In this document: positions 12,327-25,092 of the stretch, one piece after another
Layout: each line of letters starts with the position of its first letter
How positions within the stretch are numbered: the stretch's first letter is position 1
NCBI GenBank assembly: GCA_022578965.1
Contig: MU400508.1
Coordinates: 682,001-746,000, forward strand
Origin: Xylaria sp. FL1777
Taxonomy: Eukaryota > Ascomycota > Sordariomycetes > Xylariales > Xylariaceae
Direction: 5' to 3'
DNA: 64,000 nt
The notes under the pieces: generated by a model
What the model saw: only the letters and a program-made list of their open reading frames with translations
What the model was told of the DNA's origin: nothing
Databases searched by the model: none
Made by a program: the position numbers and the translations under genes

Positions 12327-13500
12327 GCTAGCCGTGGTCCAATTCCTCTTCTTTTTTCAGCACGGAAGACGTCGACTTATAGTGAGTATTGTGAAGCGAC
12401 TGTTGAGTGTGACTGAGATACTCTGGCGAAAAGACTCAATCTGTGAATAACCATACTAATTGGGTGCTTCCGTTTCCGGTTTGCACAAAGAATACAGTAG
12501 GGGGCCGGAGTGCTATAATTCGTTTGAAAGAGCCAGTTGAGCTACCAGACCGGTAAAACCGGGCACAGGAGCATTGTAAATCACGTGGATTACCCGCTGT
12601 CTTTGACTTCGAAAGACTCGATGTTAGTTATGTTTTCACTAGTAATCATAGCATAAGTAATATGTGGCCAATGCTGCGCGCCATACCTATTCACACAATT
12701 CTCATTTTCTCTCTCCCTTGCTTCTTCTTTTTTTTCCGTGTCTTTCTTTTCCATTTCATTTTTCAGAATGAATCAATAACTTTATTAACATATTCCTGAA
12801 AGAATTTTTAAGTTTACGGTAGAGTGAACACTGCTATGAAAAGGCATGCAAAATAGCACTAAATAGGAGACATGCAAATGCTCTTCAACTGTGCTAATCC
12901 AGTACGCACAAGAATTCTAGACAATATATATAGATAATTATTGGATAGGATGTGGCCCCTATTTTATGCCATTCTTCAATATTATCAGATACTTGCCGAG
13001 ACCATGGATCACGGCTAAATAAGTAACAAAGCAAGAGCACTGGAATAAAAACTAGCAGAGGAAAACACTCTGAGATTTAAGCAGGAAATGTAGTATCTTA
13101 CACATGACTGTTCTGCCTCTGCATCGTTACATAGCTGATACATGAAATACCGTAGGCTCTGACTTTCTGCAGTCACAGCATCTTCATTAGCCTACCTCGC
13201 CGGTCTACCTCAAGAGATAGTAGGTGATGAGGTTTGCTGATGACACGGGAGCACATAGCTCCCCTAGAGGGCTGTTCCTAGCCATCTCAATCTAGTACCG
13301 AACTGTCATAAATGCAAACACTAGTAGTTCATTATACATAGCATCAACGAACTAATAAGATGTGGCCGATTGAACTAGGTCTTAATTTCTGCATCATACA
13401 ATCTACCCCCCGACGTTATTGAGGTTGTAGAGCTCAAGTAAGGAACCGATAGGTGAAGTAATTATTGTCAACAGTTATGCTTGAACCGATTATCATTCCA
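12327..13500. other. Intergenic, AT-rich
   Basis: This is the upstream flank of the orphan gene and the 3' flank of the dioxygenase gene. It has a pyrimidine-rich tract near 12700-12770 and scattered stops in all frames. Nothing coding is supported. Confidence 0.5.
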
Positions 13501-14785
13501 TCACCCCGTAAGCGAATATCCCACATCCCCGCTCTCCCTCCCAAGCTTCACAAGTCGCGCGCGCATGTCCTCGGCTCTCTGTTGAGCTTTCTCGCCACCG
13601 GGGCCGTTCGCCAGACTGCTGAAGTCGCACTGATCAACCCACTTTCCAATGCCGTGCTGCAGCACGTTTGTTGCGCGGAACCGGCCGCCTCCCGCATGGC
13701 CGACAGATCCGTGCAGACTCACTATACTCGCTGGAGTCAGTAATTACTCTTTTAGGTCAATATTATACCCCTGATGCATGCTCCCGAGACATGTTGGGAG
13801 TCCTCAGGTTACTAGAAAGGGAAGAAAATGACTCCAGTGTACACATACTGCGCTCCTTGTCGGCGCTGTAGACCCCGCGATGGAGGATGTTGTTATCGTA
13901 GAACACTGCCGACCCTCGGAGTTAGTATATTGCTATGTGAAGCGTCATATATAAATGTATATTCCTTGGGAGTATGGAACAAGAAACCTCCAGACGTGAT
14001 TCTGGCTCAGAAGGGAAGACAAGCCTTGAATAACACTCTTGAAATGTTGAGGATCACTTACCGACGTCGCCAGGCTCGAGGTGCACGACCAGCTGGCCGG
14101 GCATATTCGGTTCCTTCGGGGCCGCGGCCCGCTCGGCGGGGGTGCGGACGCGGACGTGGGAGCCGGGCACGACAATAAGCGAGTCGTCGGGGTAGAGCGG
14201 GAGGTTCCACTGCGTATTCCAATACCTCTTCTTCTTCTTCATCTTCCCTTTCTCCAGCTTCTCGTCCCCGTCATGGACACCATTCGTCACACTTTCCGAA
14301 ACGAGCCCCAGTTTCGCAGCCTCCTCTTCGGCGGTCGCCGAGCGCGGGACGTTGTCGCGGTGCCACTCGAGCTCGAAGTCGGACTCGGGGCGCACGAGCA
14401 TATTATACAACTCAAGCACGAGGTCGTCGTCCGTGCACTCACCACCACCATCACCAACATCATCATACGTCAACAGCGCCTTGGCGACGTCCAGGATCCC
14501 GTCGTGGAAGTACGACGCCGCGAAGACGGCAGCGTCGGGTCCCAACCCCGGGTTCAGGAGGCCCTGCACGCCCCAGATGCCGTGTTCCGGCGGCGACCCG
14601 GGCGTCGGCTGGGCCCAGGGCGGGAATTGCTTGCCGACGGTGCGGACGTCGGGCCAGTTGCCCGAGCGCGCGCGCGCCGTTGTCCGGGATGCCGCGCCGC
14701 GGAGGGCCTCGAGCTCCGGGGCGCTGAGCACCTGGCGCTGGATCACGAAGCCGTTCTCGGCCAGCGCGGCGCGGAGCGACGACAT
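13501..14785 (-). CDS. Phytanoyl-CoA dioxygenase-like Fe(II)/2-oxoglutarate oxygenase (three exons)
   Basis: Exons are 14785-14062, 13905-13849 and 13721-13501 on the minus strand, 333 residues. Introns have GTAAGT and GTATGT donors, and the first has a perfect TACTAAC branch point. The metal-binding triad is visible: H142 and D144 in ELEWHRDN, and H250 in NNILHRGVYS. A basic residue suited to the 2-oxoglutarate carboxylate follows in KERMSLHGSVGH (R261). The strand NTQWNLPLYPDDSLIVVPGS and the region MPGQLVVHLEPGDV are characteristic of the PhyH family. Members hydroxylate varied small molecules, so the substrate cannot be read from the sequence. No targeting signal is clear. A Lys-rich insertion (residues about 175-190) before the core strand is probably a loop. 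The small middle exon carries the third iron ligand, so skipping it would inactivate the enzyme. Confidence 0.87.
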
Positions 14786-16123
14786 GATTACTACCGGGGT
14801 GTTTCCGAAGGCTTTGTTTCTAAAAATATATAAAGTATGAGTGAGGGGAAATGAGTTGGAGATTTAAGTTAAGTTGTTATGTAGGTATTGTACTAAGTAG
14901 GGTTGGTGCAGTGGATAAGTAAGTGGTATGTATGTCTGTACACTACCTACTACTAAGAACCCCTCACGGTGATAGTCGGGCCGTTACTTTCTTACTCCTA
15001 CCCCATTACCACCACAAACCGTGAGAGCAGGTGCTTGGAACCTAATAATAGGTCTCAATACGAATGAGATCCGGGTTTTTCCTTGTATCACAGCTGTTCG
15101 TATTGAGAGGGAAGCATGGTGGATGAGATGTCTATGTGAAGTTTGAGCTTATACCGATTGTATATAATAGATGCCACCATGACAGGTGAACTTGAATTAT
15201 AAAATGACGGGGTCTGTCTATAAAATATGGCAAGAGTATGTTAAGCACAAATATCTATGCAATAGGTGATTGATGATACCAAGCTACGTTATTGATCTTG
15301 AATATATTGTCTTGCCTATTCACTGGGCCTCTTATGAATTGATAATAAACAACTAAATTTTTGTTGCAATCTAAATGGTTTGCGAATCGAGACCGCTAGT
15401 AACTAAGTCCAGAATTGCCATAGGCCTGTAAGACATCCAGAAACACCATAGTAAATTTTAGGGTAAACATATCCGAGGATGTCTTATTCAATAGGCCTTC
15501 TTCATAGAACGGCTGAACCGAGCTAATGACCGTTTAAATAAAAAGCGGACTCAAGTAATTAATTACCAGACAAAAGATAGTTGCAGCTCAGTCCCATGTA
15601 ACATTATGTATGATGATGGCATTGTAGTGTCCACCTACATACATACACTAACGGCACTCAACCATGTGGGGTGATGCGAGGCCGAATACTACGTTGCCTT
15701 ACACTAAATCAGACGCTCTGCTACACATGTCAAATAGTAACACGGAATGCACACGTGCTCTTGAACTTCTATTTGCTTGTCTCCGAATGGTGAGGATAAC
15801 AAGGTGGGTTACCCCGGAAATTGCCTACTTTTTGTACTTTGAAAAAACTGTCTAATTTGCGTTTTACACGAGCAATTTAGAAGCAAAAGTGTGGCTGTCT
15901 AGAAGATAGATATTGATGCCTAGCATTGGGGATATTTCAATTTGCATCAAGCGATTTGGTATCATTTTAAAATGGACAGTCCTTAGTGGCTGTCCCAATT
16001 ATGTACATAGAAGAAGAGACATGAATATATACAGCAGACATATAAAAATCCCATCTGAAGGTATCGCATCGTGTTTAACGTTGATTACCCTCTTGCCCCG
16101 TTCCGATTGGCTAATGGTGGGAA
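14786..16123. other. Intergenic, AT-rich
   Basis: This spacer lies between two minus-strand genes and should hold the dioxygenase promoter. Open frames at 15664-15855 and 15913-16146 are short and show no family features. No RNA gene was seen. Confidence 0.5.
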
Positions 16124-18640
16124 CTAGCCACTCCTGTATACCATGATGTTGGAGGGGTACACGTTGACGTTGTCCTTCCAGCTGGCTACGCTGGAACCAT
16201 CCCGGTCGAGCATGCTCACGGAGCCGATTGTGTTGAGGCCGTAGATGTTGATGTTGCTGACGTTCTCAAGCGAGACGATACGCGACTGGCAGTTCTCACC
16301 GGCACTGACGGTTGAGCAGCCTACATTCATGTTAACTCAAATTATTTCTCTTCACGTTTCATCATTGGTGTTAAGAACTTACTAGTGTCGTAGTTGTTGA
16401 AGAAAGAGTAGTGACCGGCACCGTAGATGAAGAAATTCGAAGAGTCGACGATACGCAGACCCCAAGCCTCGGCACAGTTGCCCGAAACGCCACTGCAAGA
16501 GGCAGAGAAGTCGGGGTCATTGATCGATGCGGTGATAGGGAATGGTTTGGTCGCATCGGGCAATGGCTGGTAGTAGGGAGTCTCCGTTTGGAACATGCTC
16601 ACGAAGATGTTCTTGGTGTTGGCGAATTGGTAGTTATACAGGTGGTTGTGTTCAACAGCAGTGCCATACAGCCAGAAAGTGCCGACAGTGGACTCAATAT
16701 AAAGACCACGACCAGAGTAGACGGTGACCTGGGTGTTGCTTGCATCCTCAATGTCGTGGTCAGCAGTCCAAAGCCAAGTGTTCTCCATGTATAATCCAGT
16801 GGCCTTGGGAGTAACGTGCATGATCATGTTAGCACCAATGCAGTTGGTGTTGATGTTAGAGCTGCCAGGCTGCTTGACGCACTGCGCGACCTGCATATTA
16901 GAACCTTGGAAGCCGCCGACTCTGGCGTGAACTTCCCACATGCCACTGGGGTTTGCCGCATCGGAAGCCAAATTCCACTCGATAAGTTTGGCACCAGGGG
17001 CAGGACCTGAGTTACCAACCACGAAATCAACCAGCTCGACTTGACCAGCATCACCCGAGTTAGCGCCAACTTGGAGCAGAGGCACGGGGTTGTTAATGTC
17101 GCCGAAGAAGCTTCCTGAGGCCATGATGATGGGGTAGCCTTCACCGATGATCTTGGCGCCAGCGGGGATCTTAAGAGTTCCAGTAACCTTGTAGAGACCA
17201 AAGTCGAGGAACAGAACTTTTCCATTGACGGCGCTGTTAATGGCGCTTTGCAGAGCAGCAGTCTGGGATTCGTTAGTATATCATAACTAAAGAAAAGTGA
17301 GGTCAACCTACGTCATCAGTGGTGCCATCACCCTTGGCCCCAGATGAACGAGCGCTCACGAAACTAGATGCGGCGAGATTTTCGTACTGAGGCTTAGAGC
17401 GAGAGTAATAGCCATTGGCACCTGTGAGGGCAGCTGGGCGGGAGTTTGCGGTAACAGTACCAGAGAGCTCCCGATTAGCGCCAGAGACATATTGATGACC
17501 TTGTCCCCAAGCGGTAATAGTCGTCGACCCTCCTGCAAGAAGACTGCCACTTGCGCCCTGAACAGCAGTGGCAGAATTGACGAGCGACACATTCTCAAGA
17601 ATGAGACTGCCGGCAGTGTCGGGCGTGGTGGAGGAGGTATAAGCAGTCTTGACCGCCACTGGGGTGTCCTTAAAGGTACTATCCAATACGATTGCTGAGC
17701 CAACAGCTAGAGTGTTGTCAGCACCAGGTGCGCTAATGTCAATACCAGTACCGCAGTTGTTGAACTGCAGGTTGATATAGGTCCAGCCCCAGTTCCAGAG
17801 TTGAATAATACCAGTCTTGCAGTTGTTAAAGACCAGGTTGCGCATAGTGTACTGTTGGTTACCCAGTGAAGCACCAGTGGCACCGCCATTGAAAGTCAAG
17901 TCACTCATGAAGCCGCCAGAACCTGGGATGAATCAGCATCTATAGCGTCGGTTATAAGTAGATAGAGTAACTTACCGCTCTCACAGAAGAGACCGACATG
18001 GACAGTGCTGGGATCTGTAGGCATGTTGAACTCGATATTGATGAGCGAAGTCGCCTGAGAAGTTGGCCAATGAATACCGGTAGCAGCTGTACCAGGCGCA
18101 ATAGCAGTTGTATCGATGACGAAGTTTCTCATCTGACGGTAGAAAACGTTGGTGGAAACCCAGTTTAGGTTCTCAGTGAAGTACGGGTTGCCATCGATCA
18201 AACCAAATCCGGCGAAATTGGCAGTAGCCTTCAAAACAGGGCGATTGGCCGGGTCACCAATCAGCTGAGTAAAGTAGGGGGGCATAATGGACTTCGAGAT
18301 AACGTAGGTTCCAGCAGGGAAATAGACAACGGCCGGCGTTGTGGTGGTCGAGGCCTACACGAAATTAGTACACGGCTCCCGATGTGTAGTTCCTCCATAG
18401 ACTGCCACTTACACAGCCTTGTAAGCAGCGGTTGCCGCCGTCATTCATTGCTGCGGCAATGGCCGCCGTATCGTCCGTGCTGCCATCACCCTTGGCACCG
18501 TAGTCCTTAACGTTGCGGAAAACCTTATACCCATCGCCAGCGAAAGGTGCGACGCCTTGGTGTTGGACATCCTGGAGCCAGTAGGCGTTGATGCCTACGG
18601 CGAGGCTGGCTACAGCGGTAAGAAATGTCGAAAAGCGCAT
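16124..18640 (-). CDS. Secreted GH55 glucan 1,3-beta-glucosidase (five exons)
   Basis: Exons are 18640-18413, 18354-17976, 17922-17312, 17262-16383 and 16320-16124 on the minus strand, 764 residues. Donors are GTAAGT or GTAGGT, and two introns show TACTAAC or GTTAAC branch points. The N-terminus MRFSTFLTAVASLAVGINA is a clear signal peptide. The protein carries two right-handed beta-helix (pectate_lyase_3) repeats, each opening with the same signature: VKDYGAKGDGSTDD (about residue 49) and SGAKGDGTTDD (about residue 397). That two-helix layout and length are those of GH55 exo-beta-1,3-glucanases, which release glucose or short oligomers from beta-1,3-glucan. Further family segments are IIGEGYPIIMASGSFFGD and ENTWLWTADHDI. 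It probably acts outside the cell on the fungus's own wall, other fungi or callose. It stands alone, not in a carbohydrate cluster. Confidence 0.92.
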
Positions 18641-18671
18641 GATGGACCTTGAAGCTGGAAGACGGCAGACA

Positions 18672-18691
18672 GGCTGGCTGGCTGGCTGGCT
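18672..18691. repeat. (GGCT)5 microsatellite
   Basis: Five perfect GGCT units lie about 30 bases upstream of the GH55 start codon, inside its probable 5' leader. Copy number could vary between strains. Confidence 0.85.
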
Positions 18692-21600
18692 AAAGGAAGG
18701 AAAAAGGAGACATCGGGGCTGGGGGCGCGGTTTACTTATAGTAAAAGGATCGACAGGATCCCGTGTCGGTACCGCGCGAACGTGTCTACCAGGTTCGGGG
18801 ACGGGGTGACCAACAGTGGAATAGCTCCGTCCAAGGATGGCTGTTGGATGCGAGGAACAAGCTGGGGAACAAGCGCGCGACGGGGGCCAAATGATCAGTG
18901 ACGATCGCCCCAAGACCTTGGCTCTCTCTCGGTCGTTCTGACGCGGTGCGTCTGTTGAATACGGCCGAGGAATGATGATGGGCGCATAGTGTAGTGTACC
19001 TCTTCACTTACCTCCGGGGCTCCACCTCCTACGGCAATGGCACCAGCGGGACAGTAGCGTAGACTCTGGGACGGCGGTTTAGACGCGCCATCGATTCTCA
19101 CGACCTACACCAGGTGGGTTAGGAAATCCTGCAAGAGCCAACCTTGATAGGATAACATCCCCGTGAGCAGCACGCAGTCCCCATAGCCAAAGTCTGCCAG
19201 TCTGCCGCACTCGCAGTCGTAGCCGCCACGGCCAATAAACATAGGTGGACTTCCGGGGCCTGAAACTGTCGAGAGCATGGGGCCTGATGGGACCGGAGCA
19301 GATGCGCGTCGGTAGGTAGTCATCCTCCACTGGCACTGCTGGAGCTTGCTTGGAGATGCTCAGCATGGGGCGGGTCCGTGGGCAGGTGATGACCGGGGAT
19401 GGTTGGGACGAACAAACGCCTCCTGCTGGAACAGGAAACGTCCTCTCAGGCACCATGCACGATGGCGACGATCGCCGTGCCGAGATTGGCTAGCCGGCCT
19501 GTCCTCGATGGGCAAGAGCCCAATGGCCCAAAAAGTGTTACAAATGCAATTCCAGCGGTCATACAGCCCGTCATCAGGTTGGTGACATGTTCGATGCATG
19601 TGATGCCTGACTCGCAGCATAAGGCCGAGAAGATGCGCAATTTCGTCGACGTGCTCAGTCGCCGTCTCTGTTCATGCACAGTGGATAATAGCCTCGGCCG
19701 AGGTCTGTGCTAGGGAATACGCTTACAGGTAGTGTGCTGAGTAGGGGGCGAAGCTACATATAGATGGCGTGTCTTGCTTCGCTATAACCACCACCAAAAA
19801 AAAAAGCCATGCCACTATGTTTCATTCTGGATAGGGGCTAGAGGAATACCGGCAGTATATAGGAGGGCCTGTGAAGAAGCGCGGCGCAGAGCAATATTGC
19901 CACGACGTTAATTCTGGGATCAAATGCGCTACACTTGGTACCTTACCCTGTACTATGGTATACTAATTGGGACGAGGCAAGATGATTGGCAGCAATGGAT
20001 AGCCCCTGTTCCACCTGGCCTTAGCGCTGTGCTATATCTAAAGGCAGTAGGTAGTAGTACGTACTGCGTATGGGTACACTAGTGTACATGTAGGATAGCA
20101 GAAGCATGCCACGCTAGAACTACCGCAGCCTCCTCCTACCTAGACCTGCTAGATGGATCTGACTTCGTTGCACAAATGCCGCCTCCAAATCGATATACTT
20201 GCTGCGTAGGGGCCCAAATAACCTTACTTCTGCCGCTAGCACTGCTAGACAGATCTCATCCGGTAGGTGGTACACTCGCTGTTTTGGAGATCATCGTTCG
20301 CCCCGAATAGCCCCAGCTGGGACGGCCCGATTGAGGTTCGACTCGGTGCATTCGGCAGCATCTGCTGTGTGTGCGTAGTATGACATGGTCTAGCTCTTAC
20401 TTATGCGTATGTCTAGCTCTTCGTCTCTTCGTCTCTGCCCGATCCTCTACACCACGATCGTTAATTGCGAGGGGCAGCGATGGGGCCGACTGGGGGTGGA
20501 TGGGATGTTCGACCTGGCAGGCCTCGTTGGTAGAGAGCCGACGCCGATTCGCCAGAAGGACCCTAGACGTCGTGGTAGCTTGTTTCTCCTCTCAACACTT
20601 TCCTCTTTGGGACCATGTTTCAACATGTTTCACCGTCCACGACTAAGGCCTAACCGTTCTGTTCTTCAACCCCACCGCGGAGAGTTGGCACCGCTCCATA
20701 TCTGCAATAGGAAATACGTAGTGTAGGTAAATAAGGCGGTACTAGCAGTCTGTCTGTCTGGGTACAATACGTGGTATACACTAACTGGGTGGTCCAACTT
20801 GTTGTCTTGGTCGTCTTCGTTGTTGTGGGTTTCATGTCACCTCTATGAATGGGGTTACCGAGGGGCTGGCTGGGTTGGTCGTAAAAATAGATCCATCGAT
20901 AGCACCACCGCTTGCCCGGGATGCATGATCATGATCGATCATCATTTCGATAGCATCTCGGGGTGAGCAAGGGAGGACAGATGGAAGGATCTTTAGGGTG
21001 GGACTGAGGCTCTTTGCGTGCAACACTTTCATTTACTAGGGGCTATACGCAATGCTCCTTCATGCTTATTTGTGTCCCTATTACACGTGTAGAGCCCAAT
21101 CGGTTTATCAAATCCCCTTCTCTGTGAAATGGAAAAGGAATTAATAGGGGCCAGTAGGTCGGAAAAACTCCACCCCCCTGAGCTACTATCGCCGACTCGT
21201 CCGCATACCTACTTACGTGTACTCTGCAGCAACGTTGTATAGGAGCGCGTGGAGAGAAGAACAACGAAGAGACACCTTCTGTCCTAGGAACGACAAAGAC
21301 GACTCACAAGTCACCTCTCTAGAGCTGATAACTGCGTCACGACTCCTTAATCCATTGTATCATGCATAGTATGAGACTACAAATACACACCTACATTGGA
21401 AGACAGCAAACTACGCCCTAAATCGTGGCAATGTTTTCACAAGGACGTCCTGTCGCAGGCACAGAAACCGAAATACTTACCTAGGTCAATAGCGCGGGCT
21501 GGCAGGGCAGGTCTTCCGCGCCTAGTCATCACCATGCTGCTCGTTCCATTCTATTCGGTGCTTATATTTCATTTCACACTGAGGGGGATGTAACCTGGCC

Positions 21601-22784
21601 GCGCCGGTCCGAATGCGGGGTTTGCAGAGTCACAACCTCATACGGAACAGTATCCAGAAAACATCCATCTACCTAGCCTGGGCGATATGAGAGCAGAGAG
21701 AGGTGATGAAGACCAAGACGAACCGTCGGGTGCTATGATAGTATTTGGTAATTCGCAATGCTCTCACAAAAATTGCCAACTAGTTGGAGCAGAATGCCCT
21801 CGTTATATATCTCCCAGTCTTGGCGGTAAAGAACTCAATTCATCCGCCTCGGCGCCCCTCTCCGTGGCCCGTTTATGTGCCGCGAAGTTTACCAGTACTT
21901 CGGCATAAGACCCTCGACCTAGCATCGGATTAGCACAGGTTGCGCCAATTTTTATGGAAACACTATTCCAGTGAGCCTACATCCTACAAGTAGCTCATAC
22001 ACCAACCAGGCCGTAGTCGGAATTCCATGGTGAATGCCTTCGTCACATATCCATACCTGGCAACGTTGCTATTGCCGCCCACTAACCAAGGAAATAGGTA
22101 ATAATTCCCTGTTTTTCTTTTTATCTGTTTCTTACATCCAGAATATACAGCAGTCCGACCGCACCGCCCACATTCCGCATGCAATATAGATCGTATACCT
22201 AACTTAGGTACGTACCGACCGACCTATTTGCTCCATACCTAGGTCATGACCGCTCTATTTATCCGTTCCGGGGACGACAAGGAGAACTACACCTAGGTAC
22301 GGACCTATTCGTTAGCCTTGCTTCTATAAAGGAGAAGGCTTATCAGATGCAGGCGGCCTGTCAGACAATGCCAGTGCATGCATGCGCATATCATATACAG
22401 AACGTGACACTCCACAAATGCGCCAGTGATGGGACCGGGCGAGACAACGGCCCAACGTCATTCTCGCGCCATTAAACAGATGGCTCCCGGGTCGACATGT
22501 CTGGAAGCGCCGCACACGAATCACTTCGCATACCTACCTCGTTATGTACGCAGTATGTACTCCGCACTCCAACCTTCAACATGTGCTCCAATAATCGGGA
22601 ACCTCCGCACCGTGGTTTTCATGTGGTTTTCATGTGTTTTCCACGCACGGCCATCTCGTGTGGTTGGTATGCAGTAGGGAGGAGCGTTGCAGAATACACA
22701 CCAGAATACCTTAAGATGTAACACATAAGTATGAGCTATTTGCTGAGTAGCTTATGATGTATATTTCATTTTCGAACGTTTCTC

Positions 22785-22804
22785 TTCCTTCCTTCCTTCC
22801 TTCC
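22785..22804. repeat. (TTCC)5 microsatellite
   Basis: Five perfect TTCC units sit in the gene-poor region, in a longer pyrimidine-rich stretch. Confidence 0.85.
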
Positions 22805-25092
22805 CGTCTTCTTTTTCGCTTTTCCTGATTCATTTGTTCTAGACTAGTTATCTCGCACAGAAATGATTTCCGGTAATACTCCCTGATGTAGGAGCGGCTA
22901 GAGGTCTCATCCAGTGACCTTTGTTTAGCAATTATTGAGAATTATTGAACAGGGGAGAAAAGCAGGAGGTGACCTTCCTTTATTCCCTTTTTCAACCGGG
23001 CTGCGATCCACAATATTTCAAGCTTTGCATTGAGGGTATTTCAGGGTTGGAGCTTTCCTACTACCTTGGGCAAAAACAGAAAAACACGCCTCGTACCTAC
23101 AAAACGGCCTGCGACTGAAGATCGTTTCCATGTGTAGTTCTCCCTCTAAACATTGAGTTGCTCACCTGCGACATTTCCTAACGTCGGCACATGTGCAGCA
23201 TCGACCGTATGTCTATCTACCTACCTAGTTGCATTGAGTATCTTTTGCGAAATTGCCGGGGGTCACCTTGGGTCAACGACGATGATGCTTACATTTATTT
23301 ATCACGGCATGTAGCACCTTGCGCTGCTCAGCTCGGGAAGTGAGGTCCCCGCGCTGTGGCCTACTTGGCTTAAATCAATACTCGATGGCCCTGCAGTGGG
23401 TTGATGTCACTCTCGCGGTGAAGCAAGCAATTCCCTTTTCTAGCCAGGCTTAGCATAAAATGCGTTATCTTTTTCTTTTTGATAGACGGCCCCATATCTA
23501 GGTACTTGGGTACCTGGTACCTCTACGTCGGCTCGCCCACCCTCCCCGCATTGGAGAAAAACGGGCCTGGAGAGTGTGGGGTGGCTTTGCGGTGCAATGT
23601 ATTGGCAGAATATGGGGTTCGGACCAGACAACTGGCCAGTTGCGACATGGAGGTTAACTCCCGCAATGACATTTCTATCCAATCCAGACAACCAACCCCT
23701 CTTTACATGTAGGTAGCACTGATTTCTTTGTTGTGCTGCAAGGGGGTTCTCTGCGTCGAGATTTGAGGCAGATGCATGGTTTTAAATCTTTGTAAGATGT
23801 GTATCTACCTAGGTAGCTATCTATCTACGCATACATACATACCTAGGACCTAGGCCGTCGTGTCCACTTACCGTAAGAGGCCTTCGAGGTTGTGGTGGGT
23901 GCAGTCCCTAGTATCCTCGTATACTCGATACTTGCCGCACTTGGTACCCAAGTCCCGGGCAGAGCCTTCCAAGGTTGTTTATTTCCATGGGCACCCTATT
24001 GTACCTACCTAAACAGCAGCATTCCCAGCCTTCTGATTCGGCACCAGCTCCTGCTCTACCCCGGGTGTTTCCTGCTTGTCCACGGCCTACCTAATCACTA
24101 GCACCCCCCAGCTCTGCCCCAGGCTCCCATCTCCGCACTTCCTCTCCTCATCACTAACCCCGAAACCCCATACCCCATCATCGCCCTTCCTCCTCGGTCT
24201 CTTCGTGTTCTCCTCCCTGCATCGAGCTTCGAGCTTCGAGCATGACAAGCAGCACACGCTCTCTTAATTGTTTCCATACATCGTAGTGCACAATTGCAAA
24301 TCTACACGTCGTTTCCCTGCTGCGTCCAAGTCTTCCTGCCCTTTCTCGTGTTCAATCGCGATTTGCTGTGTTGATCTCCGTCGGCTTGGGTCGAACAAGT
24401 CGGAGAAGTGGCAGAGTCCGAGTGGCATATTCCAAACCAATCTCCACACGTCTTTTCATCCTTTCTGTTGCTTGTGTCTGCTGCTCCGCGTTTGTGCCCA
24501 CCAATAAATCACCCGCTCACACGTCCCCTTACCGGATAATCACTGCTCATCGTCTCTGTGCTACACTCGGGACGTGTTTGTCTGACGCCTTCTCCCCACC
24601 GGCGCCGTAGCCTTGTTACAGCTGTAGCTGTTGACGGCCGTCGGGCGTTCCCAGCTTCAGCTGCACCGTATTTGCCCGCCAGTGGCCCTTGGGCTGACGC
24701 CATCCTTGGTGGTTAGTCACCAAGTCCGGCGCCTTTTTGTCGCGAGACCACCATTGTCATCGAAGCAGAGAGAGGGGTGTGTTGATGCTTGGATGCGGTG
24801 GGCGACGGCGAGTGTCGTGCCAGTTGCCGGATGAGCCCACAGCCGACTAACACCTTCTCCTGCTTCCTTTCCCTCCACTACTACCACCCTCATGAATTCA
24901 TCCATCAATCGTTCACCCCCGCAAGGTAGTCCTCTTTCCGGCATAAGCTCTTGGCTTTTGGTCGTCGACCCGGCCCTTCTCGCCCCACTTCCAGGTGCTG
25001 CGTGACTCCTTTCCCTTCTGCATTACAACCATAGTTGTATACAGGGTCCTCGACCCCAGAGCCAATCTTGACTACCCAGAGTCTCTTCTCCA

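Larger units (their letters stand above)
18641..25092. other. Large gene-poor region
   Basis: About 6.4 kb without a gene I can support. Its left end is the leader and promoter of the GH55 gene. The block at 19.0-19.7 kb is GC-rich with overlapping open frames on both strands (see findings). From 20 to 24 kb there are many short repeats of CCTA/TAGG and GTAC-type palindromes. From about 24.0 to 25.09 kb the plus strand is pyrimidine-rich, as expected for a long leader of the downstream regulator gene. No tRNA, rRNA or transposase was recognised. Confidence 0.5.

Noticed and set aside
14081..14840. Long plus-strand frames (250 and 162 codons)
   Set aside because: They are shadows of the dioxygenase gene, whose minus-strand reading contains the full iron-binding triad.
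20300..20360. TAGCCCCAGCTGG followed by GGTTCGACTC, resembling tRNA A- and B-boxes
   Set aside because: The spacing between the two boxes is about half of what a tRNA needs, and no cloverleaf forms.
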